6,672 bases of DNA from Actinomycetes bacterium (lineage in GTDB: Bacteria > Actinomycetota > Acidimicrobiia > Acidimicrobiales > RAAP-2), in the NCBI GenBank assembly GCA_021807655.1, contig JAKBCT010000050.1:1-6672 (forward strand), given 5' to 3'. Each line of letters begins with the position of its first letter. Position 1 is the stretch's first letter. Below are positions 1 to 6,020 of this stretch, piece after piece. The notes under the pieces are model-generated. The model worked only from the letters and a program-made list of their open reading frames with translations. It made no database searches and was not told the origin of the DNA. Made by a program: the position numbers and the translations under genes.

Positions 1-129
1 GGCCCGGCACCGGCGTCTGTGCGCTACTCGCCCAGGTCCTCACCGAGGTGGGAAGGCTAGAACCATACCCGTCTTGGAAGTTGTTTCACCATGGCGAGTC
101 ACGATGTCTGCGAGATGGATACTCACTCG
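1..129. other. Unresolved left edge / intergenic region downstream of the LOG gene
   Basis: I can assign no gene here. On the plus strand one frame (beginning at base 3) is open from the edge to a TGA at 147-149, and its first 17 codons have mostly G or C in third position; it could be the tail of a rightward gene meeting the LOG gene tail to tail. On the minus strand a GTG at 43-41 opens a frame running off the edge, also with G/C-rich third positions. Two -10-like TANNNT boxes precede it on that strand (TATGGT at 67-62, TAGCCT at 59-54), but neither sits at the 6-7 base spacing seen at the other starts here. The stretch from about 55 to 129 is visibly less GC-rich than the flanking genes and looks intergenic. 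No tRNA-like fold or convincing terminator was found. Confidence 0.3.
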
Positions 130-1107
130 TTAGATCCCGAGATTGTTGACGGCGTCAATCAGCCTGCGTAACTCCACGTAGCGCCGCCCGTCGAAGTCAA
201 ACGTGATCGACAACCCGTCTCCGCTCGACTCGGCACCGCCGGCCAGTTCGGGCACGCGCGCGCGAAGGACTACGAGATCTTCGGGCGTCACCGCGCGGCG
301 AAGGTCAAGCTTGCCACGTCCGTTCGAGTGCTCGAACGCCACGTAGTTGCGGTAGAACCGCTCCAGCTCGTCTTCGACGTCGTCCAGCGAGTGACAGACG
401 CGCACCAGGTGGGCGGCGTCGGCCTCGACGTAGTTGGCGTCAATGACCGACTCTTGAATGAAGCGCCACCACGATTCCCAGTACGTGCCGCCGGGCACGT
501 CAACCAGCGCGACCGGTGCCGGACCGCCCTTGCCCGTGTGGAGCAAGGTGAGAATCTCGAATACCTCGTCCAGGGTTCCCAGACCGCCGGGAAAGAACGC
601 GAAGGCGAGTGACTCCTTGGTGAGCGCTACTTTGCGAGTGAAGAAGTACTTCATCTCCACCAGCCGGCTCTCGGCGTCCACGTACTGGTTTGAGCTCTGT
701 TCGAAGGGCAACTCGATGTTGACACCGAGCGTCTCGCTGAGTCCGGCCCCCTCCGCGGCGGCCTGCATGATGCCCGGACCCGCGCCGGACACGGTCATCC
801 AGCCCCGTCGCGCCATTCGCGCGCTCAGTTCGCGCGCCATCTCGTAATGCGGGGACGATCGCGGGGTTCGCGCCGATCCAAACACCGTTAGTTTCGGTCG
901 CTGGCGCCAGGGTGAAAAGACGCGGGCCGCGTCCAGCAGTTCTCGCATGGCCGTCGACGCGACGCGGAGGTCACCCACGTCGTGACTCGATTGCACGAGT
1001 GCGAGCACGTCGCCCAGGAGCCCACGAACGAGTTCCAGCTCTTCGGACTCAGGTTGCGCCGCGAGGCCGCTGTCGCGCAGGAATGCCTCAACGGCCTCGT
1101 CGCTCAC
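130..1107 (-). CDS. LOG-family protein (TIGR00730 Rossmann fold), putative nucleoside 5'-monophosphate phosphoribohydrolase
   Basis: The 325-residue product belongs to the LOG (lysine decarboxylase-like) family. Characterised members hydrolyse the N-glycosidic bond of nucleoside 5'-monophosphates, releasing base and ribose 5-phosphate; plant LOG acts on cytokinin ribotides and bacterial PpnN on purine and pyrimidine nucleotides. The sequence shows a helical N-terminal region (about 1-70), a Rossmann start VFGSAR (75-80), a glycine-rich SGAGPGIM loop (107-114), MKYFFTRKV with the conserved Arg-Lys pair (R158, K159), and the family signature PGGLGTLDE (173-181). A C-terminal extension (about 235-325) makes it longer than the short LOG proteins of around 190 residues, as in the long actinobacterial subgroup. 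It begins with GTG, which overlaps the cofGH stop as GTGA, so it is probably translated by coupling on the cofGH mRNA; no Shine-Dalgarno is visible. Likely cytoplasmic. The family is sure; the natural substrate is unknown. Confidence 0.9.
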   Translation of the reverse strand: MSDEAVEAFLRDSGLAAQPESEELELVRGLLGDVLALVQSSHDVGDLRVASTAMRELLDAARVFSPWRQRPKLTVFGSARTPRSSPHYEMARELSARMARRGWMTVSGAGPGIMQAAAEGAGLSETLGVNIELPFEQSSNQYVDAESRLVEMKYFFTRKVALTKESLAFAFFPGGLGTLDEVFEILTLLHTGKGGPAPVALVDVPGGTYWESWWRFIQESVIDANYVEADAAHLVRVCHSLDDVEDELERFYRNYVAFEHSNGRGKLDLRRAVTPEDLVVLRARVPELAGGAESSGDGLSITFDFDGRRYVELRRLIDAVNNLGI

Positions 1108-3389
1108 AGTGGCTGGTACAGCGTGCTGCGCTGGACGAGTGGTCGACCTAATGGCGACACGAGCGCTCGCAGGTGTTCGACGTCTAGTTCTTGGCCGTGG
1201 ACGGCGCCGGCGGCGCGCGAGATGTTCTCGTCCATCAACGTCCCGCCGAGGTCGTTGGCGCCAGCGTTGAGTACTCGTCGAACCCCTTCGACGCCCATCT
1301 TCACCCAGCTGACTTGTACGTTGTCAATCACGGTGGCGTAGTGCAGCCGCCCGACGGCGTGGATCAGTACGGCCTCGCGAAAGGTCGGACCGCGCCGTGA
1401 CCGGCCCCGCAAGAACAACGGCGTCGCCATGTGTACGTAAGGGAGGGGTACGAACTCGGTGAAGCCCCCCGTCTCCAGCTGCAGATCCCGAGTGACTAGG
1501 AGGTGCGTTGCCCAGCTCGCCGCACCCTCGATCGCCCCGAACATGATCGTGACGTTCGAGTGCAGTCCGACGTGATGGGCCGCTCGGTGGACGTCCAGCC
1601 ACTGCTGGGTTGTCAGCTTGTCGGGGCAGAGGATCGCCCGATCCTCGTCAACGAGAATCTCGGCCGCGGTGCCGGGCAAGGTCTTAAGTCCAGCGTCGCG
1701 CAGCCCCGACAGGTACGTCGCCAGGTCCTGGTTGGACCGTCGGGCACCCTCAAACACCTCGAGCGCGCTGAACGCGTGAATGTGCATGGTGGGCGAGGCG
1801 TCGCGCACCGCGCGCACCACGTCGAGGTAGTACTCACCATCGAAATTGGGATGAATACCGCCCTGAAGGCAGACTTCGGTCGCCCCCCGTTCTTCGGCCT
1901 CGCGCACCCGTTGGGCGATCTCATCGAGACCGAGCAGATAGGGATCGCCACGAAGGTTCAGCGACAGCGGACCTTTGGAAAAGGCGCAAAATCGGCATTT
2001 GAACGTGCACACGTTGGTGTAGTTGATGTTTCGGTTCACGACGTACGTAATGTCGTTGCCGACTAGTTGACGGCGGACGTCGTCGGCGAGTTCGACGACC
2101 GCGTTGAAATCACCGCCGCGCGCTTCGAGCAACGTCACCAGCTCCGCGTGCGTGAACGCGTAGCCGGGTTCGTAGCGCGCGACGATCTCGGCGACGGCGC
2201 TGGTTCGCACGCGGGAGACGGGCGCCTCGGGCGGCGGGGTCTCAGCGCCCGACGCCCACGCGTCGTCGCGAGCGAGCCCCGTCGCGTCGGCGCTGGCCAA
2301 CACCGCCGGGCGAACGTGTTCGTGCACGAACGTCTCGTGGCGGGCGACGAAGCTCGGATAGATCGTGAGACGCGGCACCAGGTGGAGGCCTCGAGCCTCG
2401 GTCTCGCGTCGCAGTACGCCGATCGCCGGCCACGCCCGCTCCGGGTTTACGTGGTCAAGGGTCACGGGCGAGATTCCACCAAAGTCGTCGATCCCGTAGT
2501 CCAGCAGCTGCGCGGGATCCTCGCTGAGGTTCGGTGGCGCCTGCAGGTGTATCGCGTCGGGCAACAGTAGTCGGGCCGCGGCGATCGTCCAGCGGAACTC
2601 CTCGGGACTCGCCGGCGGCTCGTGGGCCATCGCCGTGCGTGCCTTGGGCAAGAAGTTCTGAATGATGACTTCTTGGACGTGTCCGTAGGTCTCGTACGAC
2701 GCCGCGATCGCGGCGAGGGCCTCGACCCGATCGAGCCGCGTTTCACCAATGCCGACCAGCAGGCCCGTCGTGAACGGGATTCGAAGTTCGCCCGCCGCCT
2801 CGAGCGTCGCGAGGCGGCGCTCGGCGGTCTTGTCGGGCGACAACCGATGGGCCGCGAGCGTGGCCAGCGACTCGAGCATCATCCCTTGGGACGCGGCGCA
2901 CGCTCGCAACTGCTCGAGCTCGTGGGTGTACAGCGCACCGGCGTTGATGTGCGGCAGTAGGCCAGTAGCGTCCAGGACCATCTGCGCGGCCGTGGCCACG
3001 TAGTCCACCGTTGATCGGTACCCCCGAGCGGCCAGCCATCGCGCCGCTTCGTCGTAGCGCAGTTCGGGTCGCTCACCGAGCGTAAAGAGAGCTTCGGTGC
3101 ACCCCGCGGCGCGACCGAGTTCGGCGATCGCCATAACCTCGTCCAACGACAGATACGGTGCCGTGACGTTGGCCGGCGCTTGGGCAAAGGTGCAGTAGCC
3201 GCAACGGTCTCGACACAACTTGGTCAGGGGAATGAAGACCTTGGGTGAGTAGGTCACCACGAAGCCGTGCGCTGCTCGCGCGCGGGCGTAGGCCAGCGGG
3301 GCCAACGTCGCCGCAGTCGCTGTCACCAGGTCGGACGCAAGGGCCGACGTTAGATCTGACGTCACCGCGCCCCTCGAGAGCTTCGTCAT
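1104..3389 (-). CDS. fbiC: Bifunctional FO synthase, fused CofG-CofH (7,8-didemethyl-8-hydroxy-5-deazariboflavin synthase)
   Basis: This 761-residue protein joins two radical-SAM enzymes that together make FO, the deazaflavin precursor of cofactor F420, from tyrosine and 5-amino-6-ribitylamino-uracil. The N-terminal half (about 40-345) is CofG-like: its [4Fe-4S] motif C59-X3-C63-X2-C66 lies in a typical context (TYSPKVFIPLT just before, CGYCTF within), followed by IIQNFLPK (242-249) and DDFGGISPVT (301-310). The C-terminal half (about 400-761) is CofH-like: a second motif C461-X3-C465-X2-C468, CLQGGIHP (507-514), HAFSALE (538-544) and a late NDLGGTLMDENISRAAG block (712-728). The two are joined by an Ala/Pro-rich linker (about 360-397). 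Both cluster motifs are intact, so both activities are expected. It is shorter than mycobacterial FbiC (about 856 residues as I recall). The ATG at 3389 is chosen because TAGGAT lies exactly 6 bases upstream, predicting a leaderless mRNA. It is probably co-transcribed with the LOG gene. Confidence 0.97.
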   Translation of the reverse strand: MTKLSRGAVTSDLTSALASDLVTATAATLAPLAYARARAAHGFVVTYSPKVFIPLTKLCRDRCGYCTFAQAPANVTAPYLSLDEVMAIAELGRAAGCTEALFTLGERPELRYDEAARWLAARGYRSTVDYVATAAQMVLDATGLLPHINAGALYTHELEQLRACAASQGMMLESLATLAAHRLSPDKTAERRLATLEAAGELRIPFTTGLLVGIGETRLDRVEALAAIAASYETYGHVQEVIIQNFLPKARTAMAHEPPASPEEFRWTIAAARLLLPDAIHLQAPPNLSEDPAQLLDYGIDDFGGISPVTLDHVNPERAWPAIGVLRRETEARGLHLVPRLTIYPSFVARHETFVHEHVRPAVLASADATGLARDDAWASGAETPPPEAPVSRVRTSAVAEIVARYEPGYAFTHAELVTLLEARGGDFNAVVELADDVRRQLVGNDITYVVNRNINYTNVCTFKCRFCAFSKGPLSLNLRGDPYLLGLDEIAQRVREAEERGATEVCLQGGIHPNFDGEYYLDVVRAVRDASPTMHIHAFSALEVFEGARRSNQDLATYLSGLRDAGLKTLPGTAAEILVDEDRAILCPDKLTTQQWLDVHRAAHHVGLHSNVTIMFGAIEGAASWATHLLVTRDLQLETGGFTEFVPLPYVHMATPLFLRGRSRRGPTFREAVLIHAVGRLHYATVIDNVQVSWVKMGVEGVRRVLNAGANDLGGTLMDENISRAAGAVHGQELDVEHLRALVSPLGRPLVQRSTLYQPL
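2700..2715. repeat. 16-bp perfect palindrome inside cofGH containing GCGATCGC
   Basis: CGCCGCGATCGCGGCG is self-complementary over 16 bp and lies in the CofG half of cofGH, in codons for the Ala-rich stretch around residues 225-230. It embeds one of six copies of GCGATCGC in the window. It may simply reflect Ala/Ile/Arg codon choice, but the perfect symmetry is notable. Confidence 0.4.
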
Positions 3390-3424
3390 GGCAGCATCCT
3401 ACTGGCGCGTGCACGCGCACGTTC
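3390..3424 (-). promoter_or_regulatory. Predicted leaderless promoter of cofGH
   Basis: Reading the minus strand, a -10 box TAGGAT occupies 3401-3396, followed by six bases and then the ATG (3389-3387). If transcription starts at the usual distance, the first base of the mRNA is the A of the start codon. A 17-base spacer leads to a poor -35 candidate, GAACGT (3424-3419). No Shine-Dalgarno is present, which agrees with a leaderless transcript. Most of the spacer is a perfect palindrome, listed separately. Confidence 0.6.
3405..3418. promoter_or_regulatory. 14-bp perfect palindrome inside the cofGH promoter (candidate operator)
   Basis: GCGCGTGCACGCGC reads the same on both strands and lies wholly between the proposed -35 and -10 of cofGH, starting 3 bases upstream of the -10 box. 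A dimeric regulator bound here would block or reshape the promoter. The sequence is an alternating purine-pyrimidine run, so a structural role (Z-DNA-prone segment) is also possible. Its binding partner cannot be told from sequence. Confidence 0.4.
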
Positions 3425-3447
3425 GCAACCGCGATCCCGCTGACCTT

Positions 3448-3509
3448 GACGCATCGAGGCGCGACGGGCTAGCGCCGCCCATGGCGGCCGACGCGAGCCG
3501 CGATGCGTC
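3448..3509. repeat. Inverted repeat with nested hairpins between transketolase and cofGH
   Basis: A perfect 9-bp inverted repeat, GACGCATCG (3448-3456) and CGATGCGTC (3501-3509), encloses 44 bases. Within that loop are a 6-bp stem with three-base loop (GCCGCC-cat-GGCGGC, 3474-3488) and a competing 5-bp stem (GGCGC 3458-3462 with GCGCC 3472-3476). It lies downstream of the transketolase stop and upstream of the cofGH promoter. A role in ending or stabilising the transketolase transcript is plausible. No T-run follows on either strand, so it is not a classical intrinsic terminator. Confidence 0.4.
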
Positions 3510-3535
3510 GCGGTGGCGCTCATCGGACCCATCGT

Positions 3536-3580
3536 CGCGCCAAAGGCGGCCGTCGCTCGCGTCCGGTCAGCGTTGGCGCG
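3536..3580 (-). repeat. Inverted repeat spanning the transketolase stop codon (possible 3' end structure)
   Basis: On the minus strand CGCGCCAA (3580-3573), in the last codons of transketolase, can pair with TTGGCGCG (3543-3536) just past the TGA, giving an 8-bp perfect stem with a 29-base loop that holds the stop codon. The first arm is also half of a 12-bp palindrome, TTGGCGCGCCAA (3573-3584). No T-run follows; if it acts at the mRNA end it would more likely protect or pause than terminate intrinsically. Weak evidence in such GC-rich DNA. Confidence 0.25.
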
Positions 3581-5561
3581 CCAAGCGATCGACGACGCGC
3601 TCTACGACATTGGCGGCGTCAATGTTGAAGTAGTTAAAGACGTAGGCACCCGGTGCGGAGAGTCCGAACGCATCAATGCCAATGGCCTCGTCAACGTATC
3701 GAGTCCACCCCAGCGTGGCACCGGCCTCGACGGCGATGGAGGGGATCGATCGACGCAAGACCTCCTCACGGTATTCGAACGGCTGTTGATCGAAGCATGC
3801 CCAGCAGGGCATCGCGACCACACGCGTTGGAACGCCCCGCGACGCCAGGCGCTCACTGGCCTCTAAGCAGACAGCGACCTCGGACCCCGTGCCCACGAGC
3901 GTGCAACGAGCGTCGTCGTGATCGCGCAGAACGTAGCCACCGCGAGACGCGCCCTCGCGCGACGCTCGTCGTTCGCTCTCGCCGAGCACCGCGATGTCCT
4001 GGCGCGACAAGATCAATGCGGTGGTGGGTGGCTCGGGGTCACGCAGATACGACTCGACCAGGTCCAGGGTCTCGTTGGCGTCCGAGGGACGAACCACGTG
4101 AAGGCGCGGCATGGCGCGCAGCGCCATCAAGTGTTCGACCGGCTGATGAGTCGGGCCGTCCTCGCCGACCCCGACCGAGTCGTGCGTGAAGACGAAGAGG
4201 GCGTGGACGTGACTCAACGCGGCCAACCGGATGGCCGGCCGTTCGTAGTCACTAAAGACGAAGAAGGTTGAGCCCACGGGTCGCATCGCGCCGTGGGCGG
4301 CCTGTCCGACCAGGGTGGCACCCATCGCAAACTCGCGAACGCCGAAGTGGATTTGGCGCCCCGCAGGATGAGCGGGGCCCTGCGGTGGTCCCGCGAGTAC
4401 CACGCCCGTGTTGTCGGTCAGATCCGCCGATCCGGCGGTAAGCCCGGGCGTGTGCGGCGCCCACACGTCCATCGCCCGCTGCAGGGCCTTGCGCGTCGCG
4501 ACGGCTCCGCCGGCGTCGTAGTAGTCGGCCCGGGCGGGTCCCACGAGGGCGCCTTGGGTGTCGAACTGTTCGCGCAAGCGTGCGCCACGTTCTCCGGCGG
4601 CCACCATCGCCGCCTCCCAACGGGTGCGCTGGCTCCGCCGCTCGGCCAGTGCGTCAACCATCGACGGCGGGAGATCGGGATCGAGCGCGAATGGCTCGTC
4701 GAGCACGCCGAGCACGGCCTTGGTTTCGCTGATCACCGTCGCGGCGAACGGAGATCCGTGCGCTTCGCGCCGATCCATCATGGCGACGGCCGGGTAGCCA
4801 ATGTGTGAGCGCACGATCACGAGCGTTGGCTTCGCGCGTTCAGCGATCGCCTCACGTCCGGCTCGTTCGAGGAGGGTGAGGTCATTAGCGTGCTCACCAA
4901 CCTCGATCACCTGCCACCCGTACGCGCGAAAGCGCGCCGCGGTGTCGTCTCGCATGGCCAACTCCGTGGGCCCGTCGATGGTGATGTGGTTGTCGTCGTA
5001 AAACACCGTCAGTCGATCGAGTCCCAGCGCACCGGCGAGCGACGCCGCCTCGTGACTGATTCCCTCTTCTAGGCAACCGTCGCCCGCGATCACCCACGTG
5101 CGGTGATCCACGAGGTCCTCGCCGTAGTCGCTGCGCAGTATCCGCTCCGCGATGGCCATGCCCACACCGTTGGCCACGCCTTGCCCGAGTGGCCCAGTCG
5201 TCACCTCGACGGTGGGGGTCACCCCACGTTCGGGGTGGCCGGGCGTGCGTGAGTGCGGCCGCCGGAACCCGCGAAGATCATCGCCGTCGAGGTCGTACCC
5301 GAAGCAGTGGGCGAGTCCGTACTGCAGCATCGACGCGTGGCCACAGCTCAAGATGAAGCGGTCGCGGTCGATCCACTGCGCATCGGTGGGATCGTGGCGC
5401 AGCAGTCGGGCGAACAACGTCACGCCGAGCGGAGCGAGCGCCATCGCGGTACCGCTGTGACCAGAGTTCGCTTGAGCCGGGCCATCCATGGCCAGCGCCA
5501 TGATCTCGCGAATAGCCCGCCCCTCTAACTCGGTAGCCCCAGGAAACAGTTGGTCGCTCAT
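3567..5561 (-). CDS. tkt: Transketolase (thiamine diphosphate-dependent)
   Basis: The 664-residue product transfers two-carbon ketol units between sugar phosphates (for example xylulose 5-phosphate with ribose 5-phosphate or erythrose 4-phosphate) in the non-oxidative pentose phosphate pathway, in the cytoplasm. Visible landmarks are H35 in ANSGHSG, H75 in LSCGHASM, the TTGPLGQG block (121-128), the thiamine diphosphate/metal motif GDGCLEEG (160-167) ending in YDDNHITIDG (188-197), H268 in AHGSP, the catalytic glutamate E410 in HFGVREF, and H472 in GVGEDGPTHQPVE. Length matches full-size bacterial transketolase. The usual SGHPG reads SGHSG here. The frame stays open to 5915, but the extra 118 residues lie opposite the thioesterase gene and look like no transketolase. 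The ATG at 5561 is chosen because homology starts just after it and TACTGT sits 7 bases upstream. It is a stand-alone gene, and the left end of the window does not show other pentose phosphate genes. Confidence 0.97.
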   Translation of the reverse strand: MSDQLFPGATELEGRAIREIMALAMDGPAQANSGHSGTAMALAPLGVTLFARLLRHDPTDAQWIDRDRFILSCGHASMLQYGLAHCFGYDLDGDDLRGFRRPHSRTPGHPERGVTPTVEVTTGPLGQGVANGVGMAIAERILRSDYGEDLVDHRTWVIAGDGCLEEGISHEAASLAGALGLDRLTVFYDDNHITIDGPTELAMRDDTAARFRAYGWQVIEVGEHANDLTLLERAGREAIAERAKPTLVIVRSHIGYPAVAMMDRREAHGSPFAATVISETKAVLGVLDEPFALDPDLPPSMVDALAERRSQRTRWEAAMVAAGERGARLREQFDTQGALVGPARADYYDAGGAVATRKALQRAMDVWAPHTPGLTAGSADLTDNTGVVLAGPPQGPAHPAGRQIHFGVREFAMGATLVGQAAHGAMRPVGSTFFVFSDYERPAIRLAALSHVHALFVFTHDSVGVGEDGPTHQPVEHLMALRAMPRLHVVRPSDANETLDLVESYLRDPEPPTTALILSRQDIAVLGESERRASREGASRGGYVLRDHDDARCTLVGTGSEVAVCLEASERLASRGVPTRVVAMPCWACFDQQPFEYREEVLRRSIPSIAVEAGATLGWTRYVDEAIGIDAFGLSAPGAYVFNYFNIDAANVVERVVDRLARQR

Positions 5562-5574
5562 GGCATGAACAGTA
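5562..5574 (-). promoter_or_regulatory. Predicted leaderless promoter of transketolase
   Basis: On the minus strand TACTGT (5574-5569) matches TANNNT and is followed by seven bases and the ATG at 5561, so the mRNA should begin at or one base before the start codon. No convincing -35 is seen at 17-18 bases and no Shine-Dalgarno lies close enough (the nearest GAGGA is more than 20 bases away). It faces the thioesterase promoter back to back. Confidence 0.5.
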
Positions 5575-5605
5575 GTGAAGTTTTCCTCGATGGCTGGGCT
5601 CCCGG

Positions 5606-5618
5606 TAACCTGGCGACG
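5606..5618 (+). promoter_or_regulatory. Predicted leaderless promoter of the thioesterase gene
   Basis: TAACCT (5606-5611) matches TANNNT and is followed by seven bases and the ATG at 5619. The proposed -35 zone (5582-5588, TTTCCTC) is weak and overlaps the upstream region of the transketolase promoter. This box is the main reason for choosing 5619 over the upstream ATG at 5565 or TTG at 5550. Confidence 0.45.
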
Positions 5619-6011
5619 ATGCTGCAGATACCCCCGAACTGTGACCTGACGCTTGGTCTCAGTCGGATTGACGATGAACCTGGCTCGAGCGTATGGCGGG
5701 TGCGCGTCGACGAGCGATTCCTCAATCCGGCGGGCACCGTGCAGGGTGGATTCCTTGCCGCCGTTGCCGATTCGGCCATGGGCGCGGCGGCCGTCCTCGC
5801 CGTGGGCGACCGACGAGTTTGGGTCGCCAACGTCGAGATGAAGATTTCGTTGCTTCGAGCCGTGCGACCGGGCGCGGTGCTGACCTGTCGAGCCCGCGTT
5901 GTCAAGTCGGGCCAAACCGTCACGTTCGTCGAAGCCGAGATCGCCGATGGTGCCGGATCCTTGGTCGCAACAACGAGTTCCACCTACCTCGTGCGCGACC
6001 GGACTGAGTAG
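5619..6011 (+). CDS. PaaI-like hotdog-fold acyl-CoA thioesterase
   Basis: With the ATG at 5619 the product has 130 residues, the normal size of a single hotdog domain. Such enzymes hydrolyse acyl- or aryl-CoA thioesters in the cytoplasm as homo-oligomers. The signature region is NPAGTVQGGFLAAVADSAMG (36-55): N36, the GG pair 43-44 at the start of the hotdog helix, and D51 as the likely catalytic acid. N36 to D51 has the 15-residue spacing I recall for the Asn and Asp of E. coli PaaI; the His usually before GG is Gln (Q42) here. Strands rich in Val follow (68-75, 86-95, 99-108). Alternative starts are ATG 5565 (148 residues) and TTG 5550, which has AGGA five bases upstream but overlaps transketolase. 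I prefer 5619 because of the -10 box, the PPNCDLTLGL block typical of the true N-terminus, and the fitted length. The substrate is unknown. Confidence 0.85.
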   Translation: MLQIPPNCDLTLGLSRIDDEPGSSVWRVRVDERFLNPAGTVQGGFLAAVADSAMGAAAVLAVGDRRVWVANVEMKISLLRAVRPGAVLTCRARVVKSGQTVTFVEAEIADGAGSLVATTSSTYLVRDRTE

Positions 6012-6020
6012 GCTGGGCGC
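6009..6020 (+). promoter_or_regulatory. Predicted leaderless promoter of the membrane-protein cassette, overlapping the thioesterase stop
   Basis: TAGGCT (6009-6014) matches TANNNT, and its first three bases are the thioesterase stop codon TAG. Exactly six bases separate it from the GTG at 6021, the same spacing as at cofGH. No good -35 is seen at 17 bases (ACCTCG, 5986-5991). The cassette could therefore be transcribed independently of, as well as together with, the thioesterase. Confidence 0.5.

Noticed and set aside
1503..2570. Long plus-strand open frames opposite cofGH
   Set aside because: They are antisense to strongly conserved CofH/CofG coding sequence, and their Arg/Val/Gly-rich translations match no family. 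Such shadows are expected in GC-rich DNA.
3573..3584. TTGGCGCGCCAA palindrome as an operator
   Set aside because: It falls in the last coding codons of transketolase (Leu-Ala-Arg-Gln), far from any start. It is mentioned only as part of a possible 3'-end stem.
5212..5237. Two mutually exclusive hairpins sharing one arm (GTGGGG/CCCCAC and CACCCC/GGGGTG)
   Set aside because: They lie inside transketolase where conserved Gly-Val-Thr-Pro-Thr-Val codons dictate most of the sequence. Attenuator-like folding has no supporting leader or T-run.
5562..5915. N-terminal extension of transketolase by 118 residues in the same open frame
   Set aside because: It lies entirely opposite the thioesterase gene, has low-complexity, non-transketolase composition, and real transketolase homology starts just after the ATG at 5561.
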